From the NCBI GenBank assembly GCA_028289645.1, contig JANQOK010000002.1, positions 1-52,831 of the forward strand: a stretch of DNA of 52,831 nucleotides, given 5' to 3'. Shown one piece after another: positions 37,244-47,716 of the stretch; position 1 is the stretch's first letter; each line of letters starts with the position of its first letter. Made by a program: the position numbers and the translations under genes. This DNA is from Anderseniella sp. (GTDB lineage: Bacteria > Pseudomonadota > Alphaproteobacteria > Rhizobiales > Aestuariivirgaceae). The notes below the pieces were generated by a model. That model did no database searches. It was not told the origin of the DNA and saw only the letters and a program-made list of their open reading frames with translations.

Positions 37244-38638
37244 ATGTTGGCTGGGGTTGCAAGAGTTTCACTGGTAGCGGTCATTGCGGGCCTCTTTTCC
37301 CACGGCGGATTGCCGGTTGAAGACGCCGCGGCTGAAGCAATCGAACGCAATTACTATCCGCGCACCCGCTCGGTGCAGCCTGCGACCACCGGTGTTGATA
37401 GAAATGCCGAACGTGGCGCAGCTACCCTGAGTTCGCCAAGCAGTTGGTTCAGATCTTCGCGGCAACGTCCCGAAGTTTCCGATGCATTGTCGTCGCGCAC
37501 ACAGATTTACGCCAGCAATCGTTCGGTTGCGCCGATGCTCAACGTCCGCAGCGCACCAGCGCTCGAGGCGGCTATCAAGTTCTACGAGAACATTGCGCGC
37601 CGTGGTGGCTGGGGCCGGGTATCCGCCTCCAAATCACTGCGCCAGGGCGGCAAAGGCCGTGCGGTCGTCGCTGTGCGGCGGCGACTGGCTATAGAAGGTT
37701 ATCTGCCACGGAACGCGGCAGATGGACTGGAATACGACAAGGTGCTCGCCCAAGCAGTAGCTGGATTTCAGCAAAATCATGGACTGCCGGTTACCGGTCG
37801 TGTCGACAGGAGGACGGCTGCTGCCATGTCCGTGCCGGCACGGGCCAGGCTTGAAACCATGCAGGCCAACTTGATCCGCCTGCCTGAATACACCAAAGAC
37901 CTGGGACGCAGGTATGTGCTGGTCAACATTCCGGCGGCCAAGCTGGAGGCAGTGGAAGGCAACAGGGTTGTCTCAAGCCACGCCGTCATCGTCGGCAAGC
38001 CGGAGCGTCCGTCACCGATCGTGACCAGTGAGATCAGCGAGATAAACTTCAACCCGTACTGGCATTCGCCGAAGTCCATTGTCATCAAGGATATCGTGCC
38101 GAAGGTGCGCAAGTCCAAGTCGATCCTCAGAAAGATGCAGATCAAGATCTTCGATGGCTATCGTGGCCCGGAGGTTAATCCGCGCTCCATCGACTGGCGG
38201 GCGCCGGCCGAGGAGATTGCCGACAGGTATCACTTCCGGCAGGAACCCGGCGGTGAAAATGCCATGGCGTCGGTGAAGATCAACTTCCGTAATCAGTTCT
38301 CGGTATATATGCACGATACGCCGACCAAGACCCTGTTTCAGGAAAATCAGCGCTATTTCAGTTCCGGTTGCGTACGCGTCGAAGATGTTCATCAGTTGAC
38401 ATCGTGGGTGCTGGGCAACCAGGACGGCTGGAACCTGCGGCAGATAAAGTCCGTTGCGAGGTCAGAGGATCGCATCGATGTTGCGCTGAAAGGCAAGGTT
38501 GCGGTGCACTGGGTGTATCTGACCGCTTGGGCGGGGCCCGACGGCATGGTGCGGTTCCGCGATGATATCTATGATCTCGACGGTACCGGGTTCATTACCG
38601 GACAGCCAATTGGTTCAACCGAGGGCAGCGCCGGGTAG
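37244..38638 (+). CDS. ldtP: L,D-transpeptidase (YkuD domain) LdtP
   Basis: 464-aa periplasmic murein enzyme. It starts with a signal peptide (VSLVAVIAGLFSHGGLPVEDAAA). A peptidoglycan-binding domain follows in the middle (AVVAVRRRLAIEGYLP, AVAGFQQNHGLPVTG). The YkuD catalytic domain has His357 (MHDTP) and nucleophile Cys376 in YFSSGCVRVED. The family makes 3-3 cross-links in peptidoglycan or attaches lipoproteins. The ATG at 37244 is chosen because AGGGA lies 7 nt upstream; a TTG 18 bp earlier is an alternative. It is preceded by ldtR and its terminator. Confidence 0.92.
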   Translation: MLAGVARVSLVAVIAGLFSHGGLPVEDAAAEAIERNYYPRTRSVQPATTGVDRNAERGAATLSSPSSWFRSSRQRPEVSDALSSRTQIYASNRSVAPMLNVRSAPALEAAIKFYENIARRGGWGRVSASKSLRQGGKGRAVVAVRRRLAIEGYLPRNAADGLEYDKVLAQAVAGFQQNHGLPVTGRVDRRTAAAMSVPARARLETMQANLIRLPEYTKDLGRRYVLVNIPAAKLEAVEGNRVVSSHAVIVGKPERPSPIVTSEISEINFNPYWHSPKSIVIKDIVPKVRKSKSILRKMQIKIFDGYRGPEVNPRSIDWRAPAEEIADRYHFRQEPGGENAMASVKINFRNQFSVYMHDTPTKTLFQENQRYFSSGCVRVEDVHQLTSWVLGNQDGWNLRQIKSVARSEDRIDVALKGKVAVHWVYLTAWAGPDGMVRFRDDIYDLDGTGFITGQPIGSTEGSAG

Positions 38639-38788
38639 ATTCGCCCATTCCGCCAGCGAATGCTGCATGTTTTTGCCTCAGCGACGCATTGCCGCTTGGG
38701 GGAAAACACGCATTGCGCTGGCCATCACTTTTCTGTCATACCAGCCGTCTTTTGGTGCCCGAAAATTGTGCAGAGGGAAGCTTCGACC

Positions 38789-40096
38789 ATGACAGCCCAA
38801 CCGAAATCTTCTGAATCCGTTATTTTTCCAGGTTTTTTTTCCGACTCTCTGGCCGGTTCCGATGCGGAACTGGCGAAAGCGATTGCACAGGAATTCGATC
38901 GCCAGCAGCATGAAATTGAGCTCATTGCATCTGAAAACATCGTGTCACGCGCCGTAATGGAGGCGCAAGGCTCTGTGCTGACCAACAAATATGCCGAAGG
39001 CTATCCGGGCCGGCGCTATTATGGCGGTTGCCAATATGTAGACATTGCCGAGGAACTGGCCATCGAGCGGGCCTGCAGCTTGTTCAATTGCGACTATGCC
39101 AATGTCCAGCCGCACTCGGGCGCCAACGCAAACCAGGCCGTGTTCTTTGCTCTGCTGCAGCCCGGTGATACCTACCTCGGGCTCGATCTTGCATGTGGTG
39201 GCCACCTGACCCACGGCTCGCCGGTCAACCAGTCAGGCAAGTGGTTCAATCCGGTGCCGTACAAGGTCGACCCTGTGACCCATTTGATTGACTATGATGA
39301 AGTTGAAAAGCTTGCACTCGAGCACAAGCCGAAGCTGATCATCGCCGGCGGCTCGGCCTATCCAAGGTTTATCGACTTCAAGCGGTTTCGTGAAATCGCA
39401 GACAAGGTCGGAGCCTGGTTCATGGTCGATATGGCGCACTTCGCCGGCCTGGTTGCCGGCGGCTCGCACCCCAATCCGCTGGAGCATGCACACGTAGCCA
39501 CAACGACCACTCACAAGACGTTGCGCGGGCCGCGCGGCGGCATGATCCTGACCAACGATGCGGACTTGGGCAAGAAATTCAACTCGTCGGTGTTTCCTGG
39601 CTTGCAGGGTGGGCCGCTGATGCATGTGATTGCAGCCAAGGCAGTCGCATTCGGCGAGGCGCTGCGACCGGACTTCAAGCAATACTCGCAAGCCGTTGTA
39701 GCCAACGCCAATGCGCTGGCCGAGGCGATGCTGGAAGGTGGTCTTGATCTGGTGTCAGGCGGTACCGATACCCATGTCATCCTGGTCGACCTGCGTCCGA
39801 AGCAACTCACCGGCAAGGCCGCCGAAGCCGCACTTGGACGCGCCAATATTACCTGCAACAAGAACGGCATCCCGTTCGACCCTGAAAAACCGATGATCAC
39901 GTCCGGCATCCGGCTCGGATCGCCCGCCGGCACCACGCGCGGTTTTGGAGTGGCGGAATTCCGGGAAGTCGGACAGCTGATTATTGAAGTGCTGGATGGT
40001 TTGTCCGCCAATGGCGAAGATGGAAATTCTGCCACAGAAGCGGCGGTTAAGGACAAAGTGGTTGCATTGACGGGTCGTTTTCCGATCTATTCCTGA
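38789..40096 (+). CDS. glyA: Serine hydroxymethyltransferase
   Basis: 435-aa PLP enzyme that interconverts serine and glycine and loads one-carbon units on tetrahydrofolate. The PLP lysine is Lys243 in [14 protein letters not shown]. Further signatures are [20 protein letters not shown] and [16 protein letters not shown]. The ATG at 38789 has GAGGGAAG at 8 nt; an in-frame extension upstream does not match the family. The 150-bp region before it shows no glycine riboswitch that I can recognise. Confidence 0.97.
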   Translation: MTAQPKSSESVIFPGFFSDSLAGSDAELAKAIAQEFDRQQHEIELIASENIVSRAVMEAQGSVLTNKYAEGYPGRRYYGGCQYVDIAEELAIERACSLFNCDYANVQPHSGANANQAVFFALLQPGDTYLGLDLACGGHLTHGSPVNQSGKWFNPVPYKVDPVTHLIDYDEVEKLALEHKPKLIIAGGSAYPRFIDFKRFREIADKVGAWFMVDMAHFAGLVAGGSHPNPLEHAHVATTTTHKTLRGPRGGMILTNDADLGKKFNSSVFPGLQGGPLMHVIAAKAVAFGEALRPDFKQYSQAVVANANALAEAMLEGGLDLVSGGTDTHVILVDLRPKQLTGKAAEAALGRANITCNKNGIPFDPEKPMITSGIRLGSPAGTTRGFGVAEFREVGQLIIEVLDGLSANGEDGNSATEAAVKDKVVALTGRFPIYS

Positions 40097-40148
40097 TCGA
40101 AGACAGATTGAGTCCAACCGTCAATACAAGGGGAGGGGCTGACTGCTC

Positions 40149-40673
40149 ATGCGGTGTCCCTACTGCGGCAGCCACGATTCACAGGTGAAGGATTCGCGGC
40201 CCTCGGAAGACGGGGCCGCGATCCGGCGCAGGCGCCATTGTCCCGATTGCGGCGGGCGTTTCACGACATTTGAACGGGTTCAGCTGCGCGAACTGATCGT
40301 CCTGAAAAAGTCCGGCAAGCGGGTGCCCTTTGATCGTGACAAACTGGCGCGCTCAATCGCGATCGCGGTGCGTAAGCGGCCTGTCGATCCCGATCGCCTC
40401 GAGCGCATGATGTCGTCAATTGTCCGCCAGCTTGAGAGTCTCGGCGAAACAGAGATTACCAGCGATCTCATCGGTGAACATGTCATGGAGGGCTTGCGCG
40501 TGCTCGACGATGTCGCCTATGTCCGTTTTGCATCTGTTTACCGCAATTTCCGCGAAGCACGCGACTTCGAGGAGCTGTTGGGCGAGCTTTCGTCAGAAGA
40601 CGAGGCGCCGCGTGACAAGTCCGACGACGATGCAGCGAGCGCAGCGGATGACCGCGACAGCGCATCTGATTGA
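40149..40673 (+). CDS. nrdR: Transcriptional repressor NrdR
   Basis: 174-aa repressor of ribonucleotide reductase genes. The N-terminal zinc ribbon has Cys3, Cys6, Cys31 and Cys34 ([15 protein letters not shown]). The ATP-cone domain (about 49-139) senses ATP/dATP. The acidic Asp/Ser-rich C-terminal tail (after about 150) is variable. The run of glyA, nrdR and ribD is conserved in alphaproteobacteria. AAGGGGAGGGG precedes the start at slightly long spacing. Confidence 0.96.
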   Translation: MRCPYCGSHDSQVKDSRPSEDGAAIRRRRHCPDCGGRFTTFERVQLRELIVLKKSGKRVPFDRDKLARSIAIAVRKRPVDPDRLERMMSSIVRQLESLGETEITSDLIGEHVMEGLRVLDDVAYVRFASVYRNFREARDFEELLGELSSEDEAPRDKSDDDAASAADDRDSASD

Positions 40674-40685
40674 AACGGCTGGTTA

Positions 40686-41786
40686 ATGACTGACGAAACC
40701 TATATGCGCCGGGCAATTGCTGCGGGCCGACGCCGATTGGGTTCGACCGGTGACAACCCGTCTGTGGGATGCGTGATAGTCGCCCAAGGTGAGATCGTAG
40801 CGGTCGCGTCAACTGCAGCCGGTGGGCGGCCACATGCTGAAACCCGAGCCCTGGCTATGGCCGGGGATAATGCAAAAGGCGCCACGGCATTTGTCACACT
40901 GGAACCCTGTTGTCACCACGGTCGCACCCCTCCGTGTGTCGACGCGCTGATAAAGTCCGGTGTTTCCAGGGTGGTGACGGCGCTTGACGACCCTGATCCC
41001 AGGGTGTCCGGTGGCGGTCACCGGGCACTGCTCGATGCCGGCATAGAGGTGACGGAAGGAGTGCTGGCCGACCGGGCGCGTTGGGAATTGCGGGCTTTTC
41101 TCAACCGGCATGTCAAAAAACGCGCCTATGTGACTCTGAAACTGGCGATTTCTGCAGACGACAAAATTGCCGCGAAACCCGGCCAGCCGACCACCATCAC
41201 TGGTGAAGTGGCCCGTGACCGGGTGCATCTGATGCGCGCTGAATCGGACGCGATTATGGTCGGCGTCAGCACAGTACTGGCGGATGATCCGGACCTTACC
41301 TGCCGCCTGCCGGGAATGGCGGACCGTTCACCGGTGCGCATTGTTTCAGACAGCAGGCTGTCGACACCGGTGGCCAGCCGCCTGGTTGCCTCTGCCGGTG
41401 AGGTGGAGGTCTGGATCATGACAACCAGCGCTGCCAAACAGGATGCCAGAGCGGCATTGGAGGCCAAAGGTGTGCAGGTGATTGAATGCCTTGCCACGGA
41501 TGACGGCAAGGTGGACCTTGGCGACATGCTTACGAAACTCGCCGAACGGGGCATTTCGCATGTGCTGGCGGAAGGTGGTGCCCACATGGCGAGGGCTCTG
41601 ATGGAGGCCGACCTAGTTGACGAGGCCGTTTTGCTCCAGGCCCCAAAAAAAATCGGCTCGCAGGGAGTTGCGGCAATGGCCGGGCTGCCTCTGGATACAA
41701 TCAGGGCATCTGCCGGTTTCAGGCAACTCGGAGAAAGTGAGTCCCTGGGGTCGGATTGGCTCGCCAAATACATTCGGGTGCGCTAA
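40686..41786 (+). CDS. ribD: Riboflavin biosynthesis deaminase/reductase RibD
   Basis: 366-aa bifunctional enzyme. The N-terminal deaminase has its zinc site as His50-Ala-Glu52 and LEPCCHHGRTPPC with Cys75/76 and Cys84. The C-terminal reductase (about 150-366) contains RVRIVSD-like and HVLAEGGAHMARAL motifs. It makes 5-amino-6-ribitylamino-uracil phosphate from the GTP cyclohydrolase II product. It lies 12 bp after nrdR and 9 bp before ribE. No FMN riboswitch precedes it; there is no room. Confidence 0.95.
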   Translation: MTDETYMRRAIAAGRRRLGSTGDNPSVGCVIVAQGEIVAVASTAAGGRPHAETRALAMAGDNAKGATAFVTLEPCCHHGRTPPCVDALIKSGVSRVVTALDDPDPRVSGGGHRALLDAGIEVTEGVLADRARWELRAFLNRHVKKRAYVTLKLAISADDKIAAKPGQPTTITGEVARDRVHLMRAESDAIMVGVSTVLADDPDLTCRLPGMADRSPVRIVSDSRLSTPVASRLVASAGEVEVWIMTTSAAKQDARAALEAKGVQVIECLATDDGKVDLGDMLTKLAERGISHVLAEGGAHMARALMEADLVDEAVLLQAPKKIGSQGVAAMAGLPLDTIRASAGFRQLGESESLGSDWLAKYIRVR

Positions 41787-41795
41787 ACGAGTGCC

Positions 41796-42404
41796 ATGTT
41801 TACCGGCATCATCACAGATATTGGCACCATTGAGACTGTTGAACAGCGCGGCGACACGCAGTTCACCATATCCAGCAGCTATGACCCGGCCGGCATAGCG
41901 CTTGGCGCCTCCATCTGTTGCTCCGGATGCTGTCTGACGGTTACCTCAGTCATGCCGGTTGACGGCGGTGGCAGCCGGTTCACCGTGGACGTATCTGCAG
42001 AGAGCCTGTCGAAAACAACCCTTGGCGGCTGGCGGCAGGGCAGCCGGATCAATCTGGAACGTGCGCTGAAGGCCGGTGATGAACTGGGCGGGCATATTGT
42101 GTCCGGCCATGTTGACGGGGTGGCGGAGATAGTCTCGATTGCAGATGACGGTGACAGCCGCCGGTTTTCGCTTCGCGCACCCGAAGAGCTGGCCCGGTTT
42201 ATTGCCTCCAAAGGCTCCGTCTGTCTTGACGGCACGTCCCTGACGGTGAACGAGGTCGACGGGGTGAATTTCGGCGTCAACCTGATACCGCATACCTTGT
42301 CGGTCACGAGCTGGGGCCATGTCGAAGCCGGGGACAAGGTCAACCTGGAAATTGATATGCTGGCCCGCTATGTGGCGCGCCTTTATGAAAGCATCGGCAA
42401 ATGA
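41796..42404 (+). CDS. ribE: Riboflavin synthase, alpha subunit
   Basis: 202-aa riboflavin synthase that dismutates two lumazine molecules to riboflavin. It has the expected two homologous barrels: [20 protein letters not shown] opens the first, and [17 protein letters not shown] starts the second. CCLTVTSV and [14 protein letters not shown] are the matching internal repeat motifs. It overlaps ribH by 4 bp (ATGA), so the rib genes are translationally coupled. Confidence 0.95.
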   Translation: MFTGIITDIGTIETVEQRGDTQFTISSSYDPAGIALGASICCSGCCLTVTSVMPVDGGGSRFTVDVSAESLSKTTLGGWRQGSRINLERALKAGDELGGHIVSGHVDGVAEIVSIADDGDSRRFSLRAPEELARFIASKGSVCLDGTSLTVNEVDGVNFGVNLIPHTLSVTSWGHVEAGDKVNLEIDMLARYVARLYESIGK

Positions 42405-42874
42405 CACAAATACCCTCCATTCCGGCAGCATCACCGGAAGAGAAGTTTCGTGTGCTTATCGTACACTCACCATACTATCACCATATCGCCTCCCAGTTGC
42501 TCGACGGGGCCAAGACGCGCCTCGAGGCAGCCGGCTGCGAGGTTGAGGTTGCCAGTGTGCCCGGGGCTCTCGAAATACCCGGCACCATTTCCATCGCCTA
42601 CGAATTTGGCGACTATGACGGGTTTGTAGCGCTTGGCTGTGTCATTCGCGGTGAAACCACGCATTATGAGATCGTTTCCGGTGAAAGCGCGCGTGGACTG
42701 ATGGATCTGTGTATTGACGGCGCCTGCATCGGCAATGGCATCCTGACAGTGGAGAACGAAGCCCAGGCGGTTACCAGGGCAGATGTTGCCGGGATGAACA
42801 AGGGGGCAGGTGCCGCGGAGGCCTGCCTGGCAATGATGCAATTCAGGCTTGATCAGGAATCCCGTGATGACTGA
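42401..42874 (+). CDS. ribH: 6,7-dimethyl-8-ribityllumazine synthase
   Basis: 157-aa lumazine synthase, the penultimate step of riboflavin synthesis. The catalytic His is His88 in [15 protein letters not shown]. The substrate-loop motif is [11 protein letters not shown], and [16 protein letters not shown] is a late conserved block. The ATG overlaps the ribE stop; the end overlaps nusB by 8 bp. Confidence 0.95.
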   Translation: MTQIPSIPAASPEEKFRVLIVHSPYYHHIASQLLDGAKTRLEAAGCEVEVASVPGALEIPGTISIAYEFGDYDGFVALGCVIRGETTHYEIVSGESARGLMDLCIDGACIGNGILTVENEAQAVTRADVAGMNKGAGAAEACLAMMQFRLDQESRDD

Positions 42875-43370
42875 GGCAAACGACGCGCCGCCAAAACCAG
42901 CCGGCAAGCGGACCAGGCCGAGCGCCAGCGTGGCGCGGTCCGCGTCCCGTCTTGGGGCTGTCCAGGCGCTGTACCAGATGGACATTGGCGGCAGTGAACT
43001 GGCCGATGTACTGGCCGATTACGGCGCCGGCAGATTGGGGACAGAGTTTGACGACGGCCAGTGCGGTGAGGCCGACTATGGGTTCCTGAAGGCCATCGTT
43101 GAGGGTGTCGTCGAGGACCAGGTCCTGATCGACACCAAGGTCAATGAATGCCTGGCGAAGGGGTGGACCCTGGCCAGACTGGAAGCGACATCGCGCGCCA
43201 TACTCAGGGCAGGTGGATTTGAGCTCATGTTCCGTGAAGATGTGCCGCCCAAAGTGGCCATTTCCGAGTATGTGGAGGTTGCCAAGGCGTTTTTCTCCGG
43301 CAGCGAACCGGGATTCATAAATGCCAGTCTGGACGCCTTGGCACGTAAGCGGCGGGCTGAAGAACTGTAG
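42867..43370 (+). CDS. nusB: Transcription antitermination factor NusB
   Basis: 167-aa all-helical NusB. It binds NusE and boxA RNA in antitermination of rRNA operons. Typical segments are [32 protein letters not shown] and [20 protein letters not shown]. The ATG at 42867 has CAGGAA 6 nt upstream and overlaps the ribH end; an earlier in-frame start gives a poorer fit. It converges with the CBS-domain gene 11 bp later. thiL, often next in related genomes, is absent. Confidence 0.93.
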   Translation: MTEANDAPPKPAGKRTRPSASVARSASRLGAVQALYQMDIGGSELADVLADYGAGRLGTEFDDGQCGEADYGFLKAIVEGVVEDQVLIDTKVNECLAKGWTLARLEATSRAILRAGGFELMFREDVPPKVAISEYVEVAKAFFSGSEPGFINASLDALARKRRAEEL

Positions 43371-43381
43371 CTGTTCGGGTT

Positions 43382-43813
43382 CTAGCCGGACGCGATGTAC
43401 TGTTTCAGTGATTCTGCTTCCGTTCGGATTTCATCTATCTTCGCCTTGACGATATCACCAATGGAGACCAGGCCGGTCAGCTTGCCGTCGACAGCGACCG
43501 GCAGGTGACGGATGCGTCGCCCGGTCATGAACTCCATGCAGTTATCGACGGTATCGGTTGGGGAGCAGGTGACGACGTCCTTGGTCATGATTTCCCGGAC
43601 CTTGACCGACAGGAATTTGGGGCCGAAGTCGGTTAGCTGGCGGACGATGTCGCGCTCCGAAACGATTCCTTCGATTGATGCGTCGTTGCCGCTTACAACG
43701 ACGGCACCAATGCGGTTTTCGCGCAGCAATGTAGCCAGGTCACGCACACTTGCATCCGGCGAAACAGTGGTAACGGTGGTTCCCTTGGCGTTGAGAATGG
43801 TTTGAACTTGCAT
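43382..43813 (-). CDS. CBS-domain pair protein
   Basis: 143-aa protein made of two CBS domains (about 8-60 and 70-130), which bind adenosyl nucleotides such as AMP or ATP and usually act as energy sensors. Motifs are GAVVVSGNDASIEGIVSERDIV and HLPVAVDGKLTGLVSIGDIV. There is no attached catalytic domain; single CBS-pair proteins regulate partners, but this one has no obvious partner. Start at ATG 43813 with GGGAGG on the minus strand at good spacing; an earlier in-frame start is rejected. Confidence 0.9.
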   Translation of the reverse strand: MQVQTILNAKGTTVTTVSPDASVRDLATLLRENRIGAVVVSGNDASIEGIVSERDIVRQLTDFGPKFLSVKVREIMTKDVVTCSPTDTVDNCMEFMTGRRIRHLPVAVDGKLTGLVSIGDIVKAKIDEIRTEAESLKQYIASG

Positions 43814-43976
43814 TTGGTTATGTCCTCCCGTCGGGCTGGGTCTCGGCATTCACCTTCTAAGTATGGTCGATTGTGCGCCGTATTTGCGCTGGCAACAAGG
43901 CCATAGGCGTTTTAGCATAAGAGAGTTGCGTGTGGGCGGCTTGCACCGGGGTCAAATCTGCAGCACTGTGCAGACC

Positions 43977-45200
43977 ATGACGACAGCTGTTTCCGACGAT
44001 GTTCCCTATATTGATGACAGGGTGGCCCGGCGCAACGCGCTGGTGTTGGCACTGGCCCAGGCCTTTTACGGCATGGGTGCGATCAACATTTTCATTACCG
44101 CCGGACTGGTCGGCACACAGCTTGCGCCGTCATTGGGCCTAGCAACGCTGCCGGTTTCCACATACGTGATAGGAACAGCACTCGCCACGGTGCCCGCATC
44201 CTTGTTCATGCGTCATGTCGGGCGCAAGGCCGGGTTCCTGACAGGAGCCCTGTTCGGCCTCGTCGGTGCGGTTCTGTGCGTCTATGCGATATTTGCCCGG
44301 GATTTCTGGACGTTCTCGTTCGGTACGTTTTTGCAGGGCGGGTATCAGGCGTTCGCCGGTTATTACCGCTTTGCGGCTGCTGACACCGCGTCGTCGGCTT
44401 TCAAGCCGAAAGCGATATCATGGGTCATGCTGGGCGGTATCGCCGCGGCTGTTTTCGGACCGATGATCGTGATCGCCAGCAGGTCGTTTTTCGAACCTGT
44501 CATGTTTGCCGGCAATTTCGCCGCCGTCGCCGGCCTGTCTATCGTGGCCATGGCGATCATCTGTTTCGTCGACATTCCGCATGAGCGCAAGAAGGTGAGC
44601 CACTCGGATGCGCGGCCGTTGTCGGAGATCCTGCGCCAGCCCAGGCTGATCGTGGCGATTCTGTCGGGCATGATGGCCTACGGCATGATGAACCTGGTCA
44701 TGACCTCGACTCCCATTGCCATGGTTGCGTGTGGGTTCACGGTCGACCAGAGTGCCTGGGTGATCCAGTGGCATGCACTGGCCATGTTTGTGCCCAGTTT
44801 CTTCACCGGTAGCCTGATTTTGCGGTTTGGTGTTGAACGGGTGCTGGCGGCCGGCATGATCTTGTTGAGCATGGCTGGCATCGCCGGACTGACAGGCATT
44901 ACCTTTGCCAACTTTGCCATCGGTCTGGTGCTCCTCGGCATCGGCTGGAACTTTGGCTATGTCGGTGGCACCGCCATGGTGACAGAGTGTTATCGCGCCA
45001 GTGAGAAGAACAAGGTTCAGGCGGTCAATGACTTTTGCGTGTTTGCAACCGTGGCGGTCGCGTCACTGACATCCGGCAAGCTGCTCGACGCGATTGGCTG
45101 GACAGCGGTCAACATGGCGCTGTTCCCGATGGTCGGATTGTGCCTGCTGGCACTGGCCTGGCTGAGCCTGAATTCCAGGACTGCGGCCGGCGCAAGATAG
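43977..45200 (+). CDS. MFS transporter (about 12 transmembrane segments)
   Basis: 407-aa major facilitator superfamily protein. It has 12 predicted hydrophobic helices; the loop 2-3 motif is seen in SLFMRHVGRKAGFLTGALFG, close to the family A-motif (GxxxDRxGRR/K). Substrate is unknown. It is divergent from the CBS gene, and the 163-bp region between them must hold both promoters. The ATG at 43977 is chosen; a longer frame upstream begins in that promoter region and is unlikely. Confidence 0.86.
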   Translation: MTTAVSDDVPYIDDRVARRNALVLALAQAFYGMGAINIFITAGLVGTQLAPSLGLATLPVSTYVIGTALATVPASLFMRHVGRKAGFLTGALFGLVGAVLCVYAIFARDFWTFSFGTFLQGGYQAFAGYYRFAAADTASSAFKPKAISWVMLGGIAAAVFGPMIVIASRSFFEPVMFAGNFAAVAGLSIVAMAIICFVDIPHERKKVSHSDARPLSEILRQPRLIVAILSGMMAYGMMNLVMTSTPIAMVACGFTVDQSAWVIQWHALAMFVPSFFTGSLILRFGVERVLAAGMILLSMAGIAGLTGITFANFAIGLVLLGIGWNFGYVGGTAMVTECYRASEKNKVQAVNDFCVFATVAVASLTSGKLLDAIGWTAVNMALFPMVGLCLLALAWLSLNSRTAAGAR

Positions 45201-45450
45201 CGCCGCTGCAAGCTGAAAAAACCAACAGTCCGACATAGCCGATAGTAGTGTTGGCACAACTTGCTAAAGCGGTTGCCTATTTAACAGAGTTTTAATATGT
45301 TCCGCCCGGTCGATCCGGGCAAAAGGGTATTCGAGGGGATTCTCCATCAAAAGAGCAGGGGCCGTCATTGGACTGTGCATGCTGACACAGCCAGGCGAGT
45401 ACTCTCCAGATTTCCGGATCTTAGTCATATAAACAGCAAGGATTTCACCC
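45201..45450 (+). promoter_or_regulatory. Long upstream region of hppA
   Basis: 250 bases without a gene. GCCCGG (45304-45309) and CCGGGC (45315-45320) form a hairpin with loop TCGAT, preceded by an A/T-rich stretch (45270-45300) that could hold a promoter. CTGTG/CACAG around 45374-45392 is a weaker stem. AAGGA near 45439 is the hppA ribosome binding site. Confidence 0.3.
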
Positions 45451-47589
45451 ATGAGTTCGACACTCTGGCTTATTATAGGCTGCGGTATCCTGTCTATCGT
45501 CTACGCTATCTGGGCTACCAAGTCCGTTATGGCTGCGGACGCAGGTAATGCCCGCATGCAGGAGATCGGCGGCGCCATTCGTGAAGGCGCCACGGCTTAT
45601 CTCAATCGTCAATACACCACCATCGCGATCGTTGGTGCGGTGGTGTTCGTCGTCGCATTCCTGTTGCTCGGCGCAACGGCCGCCTTCGGTTTCCTTATCG
45701 GCGCCGTGTTGTCAGGTGCTGCAGGCTTCATCGGCATGCACGTGTCAGTACGTGCAAATGTCAGAACCGCGCAGGCGGCGTCCAAAAGCCTCGCCGGCGG
45801 TCTTGAAATCGCCTTCAAGTCCGGCGCCATTACAGGGCTGCTGGTTGCAGGCCTCGCTTTGTTGGGTGTGGCGGTCTATTTCTGGATTCTCACCGGTCCA
45901 ATGGGTTACGGGGCAACGGATCGTGTTGTTATCGATGCGCTGGTCGCGCTCGGTTTCGGTGCATCCCTGATCTCGATTTTTGCCCGTCTCGGCGGCGGTA
46001 TCTTCACCAAGGGTGCGGATGTTGGCGGCGATCTGGTCGGCAAGGTTGAAGCAGGTATCCCGGAGGACGATCCTCGCAATCCGGCAACCATCGCCGACAA
46101 TGTCGGCGACAATGTCGGTGACTGTGCCGGCATGGCTGCCGACCTGTTCGAAACCTACGCGGTGACCGTAGTCGCCACCATGGTGCTGGCATCGATCTTC
46201 TTTACCGGCGATGCCGCGGTCAACCTCATGCTGTTCCCGCTGCTGATAGGCGCATCATGTGTTGTGACCTCGATCATCGGCACCTTCTTCGTGAAGCTGG
46301 GTGCCAACAATTCGATTATGGGAGCACTCTACAAGGGCTTCCTGGCCACAGCGATCCTGTCCGCGGTCGGCATGGCGGCAATCGTCTGGGGCTGGCTCGG
46401 CGCAGACACGGTATTCACCACGTCAGACGGCACGACCTTCACCGGCGCCAACATGTTCTGGTGCGGATTTATCGGCCTGGTGGTAACCGGCCTGATCATC
46501 TGGGTGACTGAATACTACACCGGTACCGATTATCGGCCGGTGCGTGCCATCGCTCAGGCTTCGGTGTCCGGTCATGGCACCAACGTCATTCAGGGACTTG
46601 CAATTTCCCTGGAAGCAACGGCAATTCCGGCCCTGATCATCATCGGTGGTATCATTGCCACATACGCGCTTGGCGGCCTGTTCGGCATCGCCATCGCGGT
46701 GACGGCCATGCTGGCGCTTGCCGGGGTTGTTGTTGCGCTCGACGCCTTTGGCCCGGTTACCGACAACGCCGGCGGTGTTGCCGAAATGGCGGACCTGCCT
46801 GCCGAAGTGCGTCAGACAACTGACGCGCTGGATGCCGTAGGCAACACCACCAAGGCCGTCACCAAGGGCTATGCCATCGGTTCAGCCGGCCTGGGTGCTC
46901 TGGTCCTGTTCGCTGCCTATACCGAAGACCTCAAGTTCTTCGCGGCCAATGCGGCGCCGGGCAGCTTCTTCGAGGGCGTTACAGTCGACTTCTCACTGTC
47001 CAATCCATATGTGGTTGTCGGTCTGCTGTTCGGCGGCCTTCTGCCATACCTGTTTGGCGGCATTGCCATGACGGCCGTGGGCCGTGCCGCAGGTTCCGTG
47101 GTTGAGGAAGTGCGTCGCCAGTTCAAGGAAAAGCCGGGTATCATGAAAGGGACTGAGAAGCCCGATTATGGTCGCGCGGTTGACATGCTGACGCGTGCAG
47201 CGATCAAGGAAATGATCGTTCCATCACTGCTGCCTGTGCTGTCTCCGATCGTGTGCTTCTACTTCGTGTATGCGATTACCGGCGACAAGAGCCAGGGGTT
47301 TGCGGCACTGGGTGCCATGCTGCTGGGCGTGATTGTCAACGGCCTGTTCGTCGCTGTTTCCATGACCGCCGGTGGCGGTGCCTGGGACAATGCCAAGAAG
47401 GCCTTTGAAGACGGTTTCGTCGACAAGGATGGTGTGAAGCACGAAAAGGGTTCAGAGGCTCACAAGGCATCTGTGACCGGCGACACAGTGGGCGATCCCT
47501 ACAAGGATACAGCCGGTCCGGCGGTCAACCCGATGATCAAGATCACCAACATTGTGGCACTGCTGCTGTTGGCGGTTCTGGCACACTAA
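45451..47589 (+). CDS. hppA: Membrane proton-pumping pyrophosphatase, K+-independent type
   Basis: 712-aa integral membrane enzyme with about 16 helices that uses pyrophosphate hydrolysis to pump protons. The catalytic block is [20 protein letters not shown], continuing with [20 protein letters not shown] and [11 protein letters not shown]. The K+-site motif reads [10 protein letters not shown], with Lys where K+-dependent enzymes have Ala, which marks the K+-independent class. It ends just before a strong terminator and is probably monocistronic. It can save energy at low ATP. Confidence 0.96.
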   Translation: MSSTLWLIIGCGILSIVYAIWATKSVMAADAGNARMQEIGGAIREGATAYLNRQYTTIAIVGAVVFVVAFLLLGATAAFGFLIGAVLSGAAGFIGMHVSVRANVRTAQAASKSLAGGLEIAFKSGAITGLLVAGLALLGVAVYFWILTGPMGYGATDRVVIDALVALGFGASLISIFARLGGGIFTKGADVGGDLVGKVEAGIPEDDPRNPATIADNVGDNVGDCAGMAADLFETYAVTVVATMVLASIFFTGDAAVNLMLFPLLIGASCVVTSIIGTFFVKLGANNSIMGALYKGFLATAILSAVGMAAIVWGWLGADTVFTTSDGTTFTGANMFWCGFIGLVVTGLIIWVTEYYTGTDYRPVRAIAQASVSGHGTNVIQGLAISLEATAIPALIIIGGIIATYALGGLFGIAIAVTAMLALAGVVVALDAFGPVTDNAGGVAEMADLPAEVRQTTDALDAVGNTTKAVTKGYAIGSAGLGALVLFAAYTEDLKFFAANAAPGSFFEGVTVDFSLSNPYVVVGLLFGGLLPYLFGGIAMTAVGRAAGSVVEEVRRQFKEKPGIMKGTEKPDYGRAVDMLTRAAIKEMIVPSLLPVLSPIVCFYFVYAITGDKSQGFAALGAMLLGVIVNGLFVAVSMTAGGGAWDNAKKAFEDGFVDKDGVKHEKGSEAHKASVTGDTVGDPYKDTAGPAVNPMIKITNIVALLLLAVLAH

Positions 47590-47605
47590 AAAAGACTGTT
47601 AAGAC

Positions 47606-47647
47606 CAAAAAAGCCCCCGTGCAGTGTGAATACTGCACGGGGGTTTT
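47606..47647 (+). terminator. Strong intrinsic terminator after hppA
   Basis: CCCCCGTGCAGT (47614-47625) and ACTGCACGGGGG (47632-47643) form a perfect 12-bp stem with loop GTGAAT. It has an A-run before (47607-47612) and TTTT after, so it works on both strands and also serves bamE, which converges on it. Confidence 0.9.
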
Positions 47648-47716
47648 GCATTCAGGCCGTTGAGGTCTTTCGGATGCTTCGGGTGGTTTGAAGCAGCGAA
47701 ACCCAAAACGTTTCCG

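Noticed and set aside
38639-38788. Possible glycine riboswitch before glyA
   Set aside because: I could not find the paired glycine aptamer core or a terminator.
40674-40685. Possible FMN riboswitch before ribD
   Set aside because: Only 12 bases lie between nrdR and ribD, and no RFN element is visible upstream.
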